The notes under the pieces are model-generated. The model saw nothing but the letters and a program-made list of their open reading frames with translations. It was not told the origin of the DNA and did no database searches. Both the position numbers and the translations under genes were made by a program. Source: Zymoseptoria tritici IPO323 (taxonomy: Eukaryota > Ascomycota > Dothideomycetes > Mycosphaerellales > Mycosphaerellaceae). From it: 64,000 nt of DNA. Within the stretch, counting starts at the first letter, position 1. Every line of letters starts with the position of its first letter. The stretch is taken from NCBI RefSeq assembly GCF_000219625.1, contig NC_018210.1, positions 2,046,001 through 2,110,000 of the forward strand, read 5' to 3'. This document shows, in pieces, positions 11,725 to 22,549 of this stretch.

Positions 11725-12641
11725 GCGACTTATTAGCGCGACCGGGTTTTGCCCGATTGCTAAGGTATCGTCGTGAACTTCACCTCCTCTTCCCTCGACA
11801 ATATCAATCACCTGGCTTTTGTATCATAAGCCGCGCGGTCCCGAGATACTGTATTGCAATCGCATGTGAGTGCATCAACCCCAACGAGCGCGTGAATCGC
11901 TACGAGCAGCTGGAGCTCGCAATGGGATAAGAATCACAGATCGCGCATCACTCTCACGTCCGTTCCTCATCCATTGATCACGCGCGGCTCCTCTATGAGG
12001 GCGCGATCGAGTAGATTTTTGGAATTCCCGGCCGAAATCGGGTGCTGATCCCGACTCTTCCCACCGCGCGAGTGAGGAGCTGATTGAGGAGTGCTTCCGC
12101 GCATCATATGGGCGCATTTGATGATCACAAGATCAAGATCGAAGTTGAGTTCGGGCGGAATGCACCCATTTCACCGCAAATTTGCACAATTCTTTCCCAA
12201 ACCTCACTCGATTCACCTACACCTACGTGCGAACAAGCCCAATGATCAGCACATGCTCGTTGATTGAGCTGCCGGCGCGGACACAAAACCTTTTCTTTCT
12301 CTCAAACCAATCCTTCTCTCTTACCACCACTACCCTTCCCCCCCCCCTCTTCCTTTCTTCGTCCAGCTCCAACATCCACACTGGACTGCACCACCAACTC
12401 CATCAACCACGACCTGCGCATTCGCTCACACCGCCTATCCTCTGCGACGCGGCCACTCATCGCCTTCATTGGCAACCCTTGGCTTCACAAGTCTGGCGAC
12501 TTGTTCACAACATCGACACCCCCACGGCGGCGCAACTCGCGCAGCGCAACTATAACGTGCCAATTCGAGTGTTCGCATTGGCACATTGCCCGAACAGCTT
12601 CCCACATCCTTACGATACCTACGAGAATACCGCCTGGCTAG
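11725..12641. other. no confident gene; upstream of the unrecognised gene
   Basis: Pyrimidine-rich blocks (12290-12370) precede the next gene. The 5' exon of that gene is probably here, but no frame with a good ATG and donor could be joined convincingly. Confidence 0.35.
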
Positions 12642-14467
12642 AAGTTCCCTATACCAGTCTGGACGCACCCGAAGGACACGGCGCCCAAAGCCGAAGCTCT
12701 CAATCGTGTCGCCAAGGCCATCGCCTGGCCGGCCAAAAATATCAGCTTGGCGGACGTGCCTTCTAACTTCACCCTTGGGTGGAACAAGACATGGAAGAGC
12801 GACAACGCAGCAGACGCAGCTCGTATCACATTCCCGGACAAAGATTTCGACCCAGAGATATGGAGACCGGTATGGATGCGAGAGACAGTTCGAATGCGAG
12901 CGTCGCAGTGCCAGAACCCATCGTGGCGCGACTGATTTCCCAGCTTCGCCCTCGTAAGCTCATCGTGCATCACTCTGATATCAACGACTATGGTCCCACC
13001 GGCTCCAAGACGTGGAAATTGGACCGCGAAGAGCTTGATGCTTTCAAAGTTGACTTCGCCGAGGAGAGCTTCTCAGAGCTGTGTGACCAACCGCTGCCGC
13101 CGCAGCTCGACCTTCGCAACAATCCCTGGGCCGAACTCACCCGCGATCAGTTACGGCAGTACTTTGACTTTGAACCCAAGCGTGCGATTTTGCGTGGATT
13201 GAGCCTAAGTATCGCGGATCAGCCGTCCAAAAAGGGCCGGATCATATACGATCGGTCGGGAAATGCGGACATGACATGGGCTCAAGCGCTGCAGTTCATT
13301 GAAGATCAGGATCCCGAAACTACCATCATGCTCAACGTCGCAGTCCAGTTTCCGGACGAGAATGACCCCCTCGACACGATTCAGTTCAACGACATGGAGA
13401 GTGGTGTTGATATGGATGCCGACTCTGGGATCAGAGTGGCCATGGGTGGTGACTTTGTCGGTCCAGGTGAGGAAGCGGTCCTGCACCCCGATTTCGTTCC
13501 GCCAGTGGAACTTCCAACAGCCCCGGAGGTCGACCCGGAGGAGCGCCAGCGGCTGAAGGAAGCAAGAGAAGAGCACGCCACCGAGGTCCACAACCTCCTC
13601 CACAACAACAATCGGACCATTCGCAATATCCCACAGCCTGCGAACTTGAGGCGTCACAAGGACGATGCAATAAACCGAAAACTAGTCGAGGATTACTACG
13701 GACGCAAATGGAAGTACGGAGACCTTCCGAAAGTCAACGATCCTGCTTTCGAAAAGCATCAATCGGACGTGATTGATGAGGTCCTGCTGCAGTTCCCAAC
13801 GCCAAAGCACGCCAAGGTCAAGGACAAGTTCCACGAGGAGGTGGATCCGGCGGATCTCCGAGCGCTGATCGCCAGGAGCAAGAAAATGACCCCTGCCAAC
13901 CGTAACGAGGCAGAGACATTCCTCGCTAGCATGACGTCGGACGCCGACACTGATCGATCGATGTCAGGTGGCAGCGGCGGCGGTAACCTCCTAGACAACC
14001 TCAATTAGAAACTCGAAGGCAGTCTGGTGGGGTAGGACAAGGAAGGAGCCAAACCGAGTCGCCTTTCGACTCTTCTGGCTGGAAACTCAGGGCCACCACT
14101 CACACAAGCAGACTTCCAACAGACCCGAACTACGTCTACTGGGGTCGGAAAGCTCGGCAAACAGCTTCGACTCGAGCGTGCTGAAGGCGACAATTCCATC
14201 AAAGCAGAAGCATACAACTCTGGTGGAGAGGTCGACGACGCCGAATCGTTGCGGTCAACCGCGAAGGATCCGTTCAAGCCACAGCTCAAGCGTGCTGGAG
14301 AAGACGTCTCTGCACTGGAAGTCGAAACATGCAAGTCTGGCGCAAAGGTCGACGAAGGCGAGGAGGAGGAGTCAGGATGGACACGGGAGTTCAACAAGGC
14401 AAGGGCTAAGTCACAGGTGCTGTTCGAGGAGCAAGCCGAGTCTCAACGCTCGCGCCGCAACTTCTAG
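12642..14467 (+). CDS. unrecognised conserved-looking protein, 5' end unresolved
   Basis: Three stretches join in frame: about 12642..12869, 12944..13982 and 14091..14467 (548 codons). Intron 12870..12943 is clear (GTATGG...CCCAG) and links DFDPEIWRP to LRPRKLIVHHSDIND. The last intron (GTAACC...CTCAG) is my choice among several acceptors; without it translation stops at 14006. The last stretch ends WTREFNKARAKSQVL...RSRRNF. The protein is hydrophilic and acidic, with no signal peptide, membrane segment or motif I recognise. The middle has many D/E residues, the C-third alternating K and E. The 5' exon could not be found: an in-frame stop at 12639 precedes the first stretch. I cannot assign a function. 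Confidence 0.5.
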
Positions 14468-14566
14468 AACGCCAACGCACAAAGGGTGATGGAGTCCAGG
14501 CATAAACGACGATCAGTCCTTCGACATAACCGCAGCTTCTTGACACAGCTACACACCGCACCATAC

Positions 14567-14567
<1 letters not shown>

Positions 14568-14597
<30 letters not shown>
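14568..14597. repeat. (AC)n microsatellite
   Basis: Fifteen consecutive AC dinucleotides just 3' of the unrecognised gene, probably in its 3' untranslated region. Confidence 0.95.
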
Positions 14598-14599
<2 letters not shown>

Positions 14600-14739
14600 G
14601 ATAGTTGCAAAGCTCTTGGGGGAGCAGTGCTCCAAACATGACATCTGGGGCGGATGCAGGGGAGTTCGAAACCCTGAGTGGAACGCTTTAGTTTGTGGGT
14701 TACTTCAATGTCCCTCCTCCAAGAGTGACGTGTGCTGTA

Positions 14740-15890
14740 TGAATACCTCAAAATTCCAATTGTTGCACGCAGTGCAATATAAAGTTGTGGGTGGTCAGCA
14801 AAAAACTGGTTTGGCCGCTACTCGCGTCTGATTGGTCGCTCAATTCTGCAAGCGCCTTGGCGGCTTTCCCCGCGGAACGTCGACTTCGTCGCTTCGGCTA
14901 CCTCTCTCTACTTAGATAACTTAGTAACTACTTATCCGATAACAACGATATTAATATAGAGTATACTATACGTTAGTAGAAGTCGGAATATATTATAAAA
15001 TCTAGCTATTTACCTATATAGTAGCTAATATAGCTTAAAACCCCTTAAAAGCCCTAAGAAACAGGCGAATTAGATAGATAGACTATATATAATAGTCGTG
15101 TATAGTCTAGTATATAAGAGCGGACGTATTCTAGCCTCTAGATATATTAACGTTCTACTTAGAATCTTTAGCTATAGTTTAAAGTAATAAAAGCGCTTAG
15201 ACATAGACATATTAAAGTAAGAGTATACTATCTAGATTAGTAGCCGATATTATAAGAGACTAAAGATACGCTATAAAAGCATTAAGTTTATAATAAAAGT
15301 TAATAAACAAGTAAATAAATAGATTAATAAACTAACAAACTAACAAACTAACGGGCTAATAGACTAATAGACTAATAGACTAATAGACTAATAGACTAAT
15401 AGACTAATAGACTAATAAACTAATAAACTAATAAACTAACAGACTAATAGACTAATAAACTAATAAACTAAACTAACGGACTACCTTACTACTAAATAAG
15501 TCGTATTAAAATATTTAATAGAACTAGTATAGCTAAAGTAAAAAATAAGATGTAGTATAAAACGCTAAAATAAAAATGTCTCGACCGGACGATTTATTAG
15601 GCACTTTCCTAAAAGTACGCAATGCCTAACAAAGATCGACCGGCCGGGGCATTACCACCTCTTACTTAAAGAAGCTGCACAACCCTGCTTCCGCATAGCG
15701 GTTCCCTGAATACCAAACAGAGCCTCTTATATTAAACCTAATCGAGACTAGGCTATAAGCGGGGTGAAGGGGTCAGCCAGCGAGTAATAAGCCGAGAAAT
15801 TTTGCCCGTATATATACCCTTAATCTTTTAGCCCGGAGTAGCCGAGTAGTTAACGCGCTACCCACAACTTTGCACTGCGTGCAGCCTATT
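14740..15890. mobile_element. AT-rich, RIP-like decayed repeat block
   Basis: From about 14890 the sequence turns AT-rich and full of TA steps, the look of a repeat worked over by RIP; no open frame survives. Its two sides carry matching inverted sequences: TGCACGCAGTGCAA...AAGTTGTGGGT near 14764-14793, and ACCCACAACTTTGCACTGCG near 15859-15882. This suggests terminal inverted repeats of a dead element. A second, smaller inverted repeat lies at 15577-15650 around CGATTTATTAGGCA / TGCCTAACAAAGATCG. The element type is not identifiable. Confidence 0.5.
15320..15480. repeat. 8-bp minisatellite (AGACTAAT and variants)
   Basis: About 20 tandem copies of an 8-bp unit, most often AGACTAAT, with AAACTAAC and AAACTAAT variants at the edges. 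It sits inside the AT-rich block. Confidence 0.9.
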
Positions 15891-16939
15891 CGGATTCCAA
15901 AATACGTATCTCCCTCGTCAATTATCTCCTTTCCATTCACTTGAGAGAGTCCCGTCGAAAGAAGCAGAGTGAAGAAAGGCCAAGTTTGCACTAGCACATG
16001 CCCCCCATCCCTGTCTTGATCCGTCCCTCTCACCTCATCGTCTATCGTTCCCGCAGCGAAGAAGATGACTGCCATATAGGTCTTTGCCGGATAACATGGC
16101 CATCATTGCGTCGTAAAAGTGAGCAGAGGTGGCAGCCTCGATGCCAATGACAGCTTCGCATCGGCGGCCTTGCTCTTGGTCGTTGGCTTGGTGATGAGGT
16201 TGTCCCGCTCGCTATATGAAGGTGCAGTCAGTAAGACAGGATGGAAAAATGTATGAGAGACAGAGAGACATCACGACATCGTACACCAACAAGCCCTTCC
16301 TCGACAAACTGCGCCGCGACATCAACATAGCTGGAGAGCATTCATACGCTGATACATGCGAAGCCCATCCCTTTGCTCCTGCAACGGTGAATCCGGTGAA
16401 AAGCCGAGGAACTTAGCGCGACGGCTGTCCCATGTTAGTGCAGAACTCTTACCTATTTTTGGTGGTGAACAAGGGCCCAAGTGGGACGTGCATCCACCTT
16501 AATCTTGGTAGATTTCCTTACCTCTCAAACCCTCAGAATCGCTCCAAATGGTGTATACAGCTCCAAATCCAAGGTCATAGCTCTAGTGGTTGTAAAGGAA
16601 GAGGTTAGCAAGGGCTGGGACTGTCGTACACGCTTCTAAGCTGACTGTATACAAAGATTGGTGACAGCGAGCCTGACAACGATACCCTCGGCCCATTAAC
16701 TAACGACGGTGACCTCGATCTACTACCTGTTATCGACACTTAATTCGTGGAAGATCCTCATCCATCCGACCGCTCTACTATTGTCGACAACATTGCCACT
16801 GCCACTTATTGGACTGATTCCTTACCGCTAGGGTCTGGTCTACTACTATTGTATTTAACACCGCCGGCACCGGTGCCGCCGGAGCTTGTGCAAGCTCTTA
16901 AAGGGGGTGTCGAAGGAGCAGTTGATAAGGCCGGCGCGG
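15891..16939. other. repeat-derived, no intact gene
   Basis: It lies between the AT-rich block and the piggyBac remnant. A short minus-strand patch near 16090-16210 reads CEAVIGIEAATSAHF and DAMMAML and looks like a gene scrap. The plus-strand frame at 16747-17061 has no recognisable motif and overlaps the transposase tail. Confidence 0.3.
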
Positions 16940-19462
16940 CTAAGGGTAGTAGAGTTTTGGAGGCTCGGATCGTGGCAATAGAGTCGGAGTTAAGAGCCCT
17001 GCGTGAGGAGCTGAGAATGGTGTATTTGGTGTTGTTGGAGGTGCGCGAGAAGGTAGTGTAGCTGGTGTGTTGGTCAGCGCAGTAAGGATATCAGCCTCTG
17101 AAGAGATTGAGTGCCATATTAGTCGACAGGGCTTGCAAAGCGGATACCTGATGCTACAGCATAAGCAATAACACCACGCCTTCTTCACCGCGCGGTTGAG
17201 CTTTATGCTTGTGGAAGCCCAGCGGCAAAGGAAGCACTTCTTGTTGTTTGGTAAGGAGCGGATGTTGTAAGTGAGGCCAGCAATAAGGCGAAAGGTCACC
17301 GGAAGATGCTCACCCTTCTTAAATTGGTGCCTCCTTCCATGCCTTAATAGCTGACCAAAGCGGTTACCAACCATAAATGTGCCCGTCTCTGCATTGCGGT
17401 GTTCTCCGGCTTCTGGTGTATATAGCGCCTGTTTATAGAGAACCTCTTGTCTGCCGTCCAGGACGAGCTCCGATGCGAGGCAGATTCGGAAGTCGCGTTG
17501 TTAAGTAAGGAGTAGCACGGTAACGCCGGTAGCCTTATAGAAGTCTCTGCAAAGGATAAAGGCGTTAATAACCGCTGCATCAAGCAGGAAGTAAAAGAGG
17601 GCATGCTATAGCTTGTTAGCCTTGTGCTAAGTCGAGCAGTAGCTTCTCAACTGGTCGTGAATGTCGACACCGCCTATGTAGTCGTTGTAGTAAGCGGCCA
17701 CGAGAGGCACTAGCTTGTGCTCTCGAGCCTCTTGCCAATGTGGTCGCACGTGCTCTCGAATGAAGGCGTTGACCGGCCGTGGCTTCCTTCTGAGTCGATT
17801 AACGCGCTCGTCGATAGTGTATCCAGTCGTGAGAAACTGCACAAGCTGCCGGTCTTGCCAGAGCACCGCCGAGACGTTGTAAAGTGGTCGGTAAAGGATT
17901 AAATCGAAGGGAAAGTTGGTAGTTTTGCGAGCGAGCTTTACGAGCTTAGTCACCCCCTTCTTAGTGCGTTTAAACTCAGCTCCTTGCCAAGGCCATAACT
18001 TCGAGTTGTTTCTGATAGTGCCTGTCGCGGCGATACCGTACGCACGTAATACAGCGTAGAGCGGTACATTGCTGAACAGATTATCTATGTATATATAGAA
18101 GAACTTGCCTTGCGCGAGAGCCACACGTAGTGTATGCAAAATGAGGCATACCACTGCTTTTGAGCGATCCGCTAGCTCGGAAGTCAAATTCACAGAATCG
18201 TCCGGATTAGGAAGGAGCGGAGGTGGGGGTAGAAGGGTCGCTGCTGCGGGAGCGGCCGGTGCGGCGACGACCTCATTTCTCGTCGAATTATCCTTCTTCT
18301 TCCTCTTAACCACCACCTTCTTAGCTGCCTTCTGGGCCTTAGCAATGGTCACCTCACGCGGCCGGACCACACCAGCAATCTCTACGCCGAGATCCTCATG
18401 CCCCAGCTTCTTGTTCGGAGAGAAATACGACTAACCGAGCAGGTAGCCGCGCTCGCAGAGGGCTAGGATGTAGTATCCTATAGGTGTCGGTTTGCTACGC
18501 ATGTTCACGACGTAGAAGGAGCGTCCGGTGAATCTAATCAAGACCTCATCCAGACTAACTGCCGTGCCAGGTGTAACATACTCCATAAACTTCTTCCGCA
18601 GATAATCAGACAGCCACCTTACCCACGCCTACGGCGGCAAGCCCTTACCGGACGGCGTCGACGAAGGATCCTCGAGATGCAGAGCCGCCTTGATCTGCTG
18701 GAAGCGATAACTTGACATACTACTCTCCCTAACAACAGCATGCTCTGGCCACCAAGTGTCGAACTTCCAGAAGTCCTTCTTATCGGCCATTTGGATAGCT
18801 GACATGTATATGATTAGGCCACACTATACCTTTATCTTAGCAGCTGTGACCGGCTTGAAGGCATTGCCATAAACACGAGTCTGGCCAGTCTCATTCCACT
18901 TTGGCTTGGAAGCAGCATAAAGGTTAGTGCATGTGGCCATTCGCTCGTAAACTGACTAATCAAAGAACGCACTAAAGAACGCCTTTGGAATGTCCTCATC
19001 ATCACCACCGACTACTGCTACAGGCTTCACAACGCGCTCGTGTGCCTCACCAAGCAGCGGCTCGAATCGACTACTACGAGGCTCTGTATCCACCGGCTCG
19101 CAGAGGCCATGATCCTTCTCGTCCACAACGATATTTCCACCTCCTTCCGGCTCCTTAAGAGGCACTCGCTCTGGCCGTTCTTCAACTTCCACACCACCAC
19201 CAGCCTCATCAAACTCGTCCTCGAATACACCCTCAAACGCCTCTTCGAATGCCTCCTCATCCGACGACTCAGCCTCGTCGCTAGAGCTGCCCTCATTAGG
19301 GTCATAATACACTATGTCGTCTATTAGAAGAGCTGGAAGGTCAGGTAACCATGCAATTGTTGGGGGTAATTGATAAGAGATAAGAGAAGGTGTTTGAGGG
19401 CGGCAATCGACGATTTGGACCAAAAGAGGTGTATACAACAGCAGGAGAGGTGAGGGCAACAC
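16940..19462 (-). pseudogene. piggyBac-type transposase, RIP-inactivated
   Basis: One minus-strand reading frame runs from about 19462 to 16940, broken only by point stops. An acidic N-terminal region (SSSDEAESSDEEAFEEAF) leads into a DDE_Tnp_1_7 domain with VSLDEVLIRFTGRS (first Asp), FYIYIDNLFSNVPLYAVL (second Asp), an ATGTIRNNS motif and YNDYIGGVDIHDQLRSY (third Asp region). It ends in a cysteine-rich zinc region (CFLCRW, CYCLCCSIRYPLCKPC) typical of piggyBac C-termini. The stops I see (after CST, after KANKL, after LLLT, after GYLLG) fit CAG, TGG or CAA changed to TAG/TAA, as RIP does. The catalytic aspartates are still present. Terminal repeats and a TTAA duplication were not located. 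Confidence 0.85.
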
Positions 19463-19977
19463 ACGCGGGAAGTAGTGGGCAGAGCCCTAACTCTACCATA
19501 CTAATTTTGGTGTAGTGCTGCTTATAGCGCCCGTTTAATCCCAGTTCTTGCATGAACGAGTCCCCACCGGCCGAGTTCTCAAAGGAATGGAGGAAGAGGT
19601 CACTTTCAAGCTGTCAAGCTGTCTCACTCGGCCAGCGACCAAATCGCGCCCGCGTTGTCGCAAGCACGCCAAGCCCCGGAGATGCCCACTTGCCGCCCAC
19701 TTGCCGATATCTTACCCCCACCATCCCACCTTCTTCAACCCAGCATCTCAACTTCTCCACCGGAACTCAATCACACTCACACCAATCATTTCTCTCTCAC
19801 TGCCTTGCTCGATCCATACCCTTCCGACACACAGCCACACCGGTCACGCCACGTTCGCCGAAATCTCCACCTCCACATTCGTCATCATCGTGCGGGCTTC
19901 ACCAGGACCAAGGAAGTACCCGGCAGGTTGGGTCGACGCTAAGCTGTGGGTTTTGACCTCTTTCGTTCAAAGTTGTG

Positions 19978-21720
19978 CAGATGCTGATCCTGTCGTATCC
20001 AGAGCCGAAGAGAAGTAGGCTGGCTGAGAAAGCTGAAGAGGCCAGAAAGATGACTGACAAAACCGGACAAGCCACTTCGTTGATCGGTCACCCATCTCAC
20101 CCTACGCGAGAGTACGTCTACGGCGATGGATTTGAAGAGCACGAGGTTCGACCAGGGTCGTCCAACAAGCGGCGCCACAGCACCACCGTGGAAGAGGATG
20201 ATTCTGTCAAGAAGCGACGCGTGGGACAAGGTGAACCGGTAAGTGGATGAGGAGCATGGACAACTTGTCACGATCTGACGATGCAGCAGCGTGGTATCTT
20301 GACGATGCAGCAGCGTGGTGAGAAGGATGAAGGACACCGTTCCCATTCATCGGCGAGCAAGCGCCGTGATGAGAGCGCCGCGACACATGCCTTGACGAGG
20401 ATGAACCGCCTGCTGCCCTTAAGCCGACCAGACCGTACCGCAATACTTTGTCTGAAGTAGCTGAAGCACGCAAGTCTTCATTGGACATCTCCTTCGACGA
20501 CATTGCCAGCAACAAGTCTACGAAGCAACATCGCGGTAGATTCTTTGGTCAGCCTGCCTCGGTCGTCGATGACCTAGAGGCATCTTCACATCGCAAGACG
20601 AGCAAGCCAGACCGCATCTCTCGAGACAAGGAGGATCCCAACTGCGGCAGCTTCCTGACTTCTGCTAGCAAGACGAACACATCAAACCGTGGCAGCTTCT
20701 TCGACGTCGGAGACATCGGATCGACATCCGCTCACCGAACACATCAAACCGTGGCAGCTTCTTCGACGTCGGAGACATCGGATCGACATCCGCTCACAAG
20801 ACCAGCAGACCACAATACAGCACTTCCTTTAACAAGTCGGATCAGCTGGAGAATTCTAACCGCCGCAGCTTCCACCTCGACGGAGCACCAACCTCTGCTC
20901 GCAAGACCAGCAACACCTCCCTGGACAAGCCTGACAAACCGAACCGCGGCAGCTTCTTTTCGACAAGCGAGACTGTCATGGACAGCTATCTTCAGGATCT
21001 TGAAGATGTCGAAACAGCGTCCGCATCGAGGAAGAGCAACAAGTCCCGCCGCAATACCTCACTCGGCAAGGATTAAGCATCGTCTGCGTACAAGACGAGC
21101 AAGCCGGACCAGGACTCCTTTCTCGAGGAGGATCGATCGCCGTACGCTCGCAGCATTACTGCACTGGACAAGGGAGGCGAAGACGTACCCTCGAGCTATA
21201 CTTTGGGCAAGCGCTCGTCTTATGTACCACCTCAGCCCGCTGGACAGGAGATTGGAGAGATCGTCCGTGACAGGTCAACCAAGTATGTAAACCTTGCCGT
21301 CCGAGGAGCACAGCCAGCTGTCACACGTCTCACAGGAAGCAGCGTGCTGTTGAGTACGATCCCGAGGAGTTCGTCCATGAGCAGCCCGTTCAAGGTCACA
21401 GATGCCACCTTCCGGGATGGTCGTCTTGACACTCCATTCGACCGCGAGGAGGATGACGACAAGGAACCAGAGCTACGCGGATTGGCGGACCGTCTCGCCA
21501 AGATCGAGAAGCTGCTCACTCAGATTGCCGCAAGCTTGTCGAAGAAGCAGTCCAAGGGCGCATCAGAGCACACCGTCGACTTCTCGACCGAGCTACCTCC
21601 CAAGAAGACTTCCCGTCGCGGACGCGAGGCTGACCAGGCTGTCCAAAAAGCCAAGATCTACTATATCGAGCCCGAGGACATCTCGACCAAGAAGGCTCCC
21701 GGTCTGATTGCAGACGAAGT
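19978..21720 (+). pseudogene. Ser/Lys-rich repeat protein, multiply broken
   Basis: Reading frames here share a motif family, K-T-S-[KNR]-P-[DN]-[RQ]-x-S-F and N-R-G-S-F-F, and together would make one hydrophilic protein. The first exon-like part ends GQGEP at a GTAAGT donor near 20239. A frame slip near 20385 separates HSSASKRRDES from DEDEPPAALKPTRPY. A 62-bp tandem duplication (20674-20735 and 20736-20797) shifts the frame again. A TAA at 21074 (in the place of a likely CAA) interrupts GKD and ASSAYKTSKP. The last 170 residues include RLAKIEKLLTQIAASLSKK, an amphipathic helix. From about 21720 the frame runs into a repeat. No function is recognised. Confidence 0.6.
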
Positions 21721-21734
21721 CTTGCTAACTTATT

Positions 21735-21862
21735 TGTACGACTATTTGGCATGTATGCTAACTTACCTACACGGCTACCTGCATGCTTATTTAGTATATA
21801 TGCTAACTTACCTGCACGGCTACCTGTACGGCTACCTGTACGGCTACCTGCACGGCTAATAG
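21735..21862 (+). repeat. 12-bp tandem repeat, TE-like junction
   Basis: Units of the form GGCTACCTGTAC/GGCTACCTGCAC are repeated, and a longer block (TATGCTAACTTACCTGCACG) occurs twice. The pseudogene upstream fuses directly into it and gains a meaningless YLHGYLYGYL tail before a TAA. Related words occur at 10.35-10.83 kb. Confidence 0.75.
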
Positions 21863-22549
21863 TATGTCCTACTAACTTGCCCGGATCGTTACCTGCACGG
21901 CTATTAGGCACGTCTGGTCGGTTGCAGACCATCTACTAGTGCTATGCTACTAAGCATAACGAGGGGGCAGTCTTCGCATTGCTAACGGCATCTGAACGAG
22001 GACTTCGCTGTCTACTAATGTCTAGAGAGGAAACGCGGGTGCTGCTAGGGCAGAAGTAGCTATACACTCGCCCTTCTTGAACAGGTGTCGGTATGTCCTC
22101 GAGGCTCGACTTAGCACGGACCCGCCGGTGTTACCCCTAGAAGTCGGACAGAAGACACGGATCGGAACGGCATAGTTTGCGCCAACCCTCCTTCTTCTAG
22201 CTAAACATCCTAGACCAAGCTACCTAGCGTAAAATGCTAAGGGAGGTTCGGCAACGTAGATAAGAAAAGTGGCCGGATGTCCTCGTAGCTACAGAGAAAA
22301 TTATATCTATACAGCCCGCCTTTCGCTTTACACATTACATTTACAAGCCTGTAAGATGCCCTTTCTAACTCCTTTCTCGCGCGACGAAATATCGTATTAA
22401 TGTTCTTCTATAGCTAGCGTAGTCCGACTCTAGGATAGCGATTGCCGCGCTGTTGCCTAAGTCCCCGGAACGTCGGCGACAAGTTCCGCTTCATAGTCGA
22501 TAACTCGATGTCTATACCCTCCGAGTCGATAGGCTAGGTCGACTTAGAG
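21863..22549. other. non-coding, probably decayed repeat
   Basis: No gene-like frame. The words TACCTGCACGGCTA and CTACTAA continue into the left part, then the sequence becomes unique up to the palindrome array. Confidence 0.35.

Noticed and set aside
14005..14397. A 130-codon minus-strand frame at the end of the unrecognised gene
   Set aside because: It is complementary to the spliced plus-strand exon, which has better continuity and splice signals.
15830..15910. A functional tRNA gene
   Set aside because: A-box and B-box-like words exist but no cloverleaf with paired acceptor stem could be drawn.
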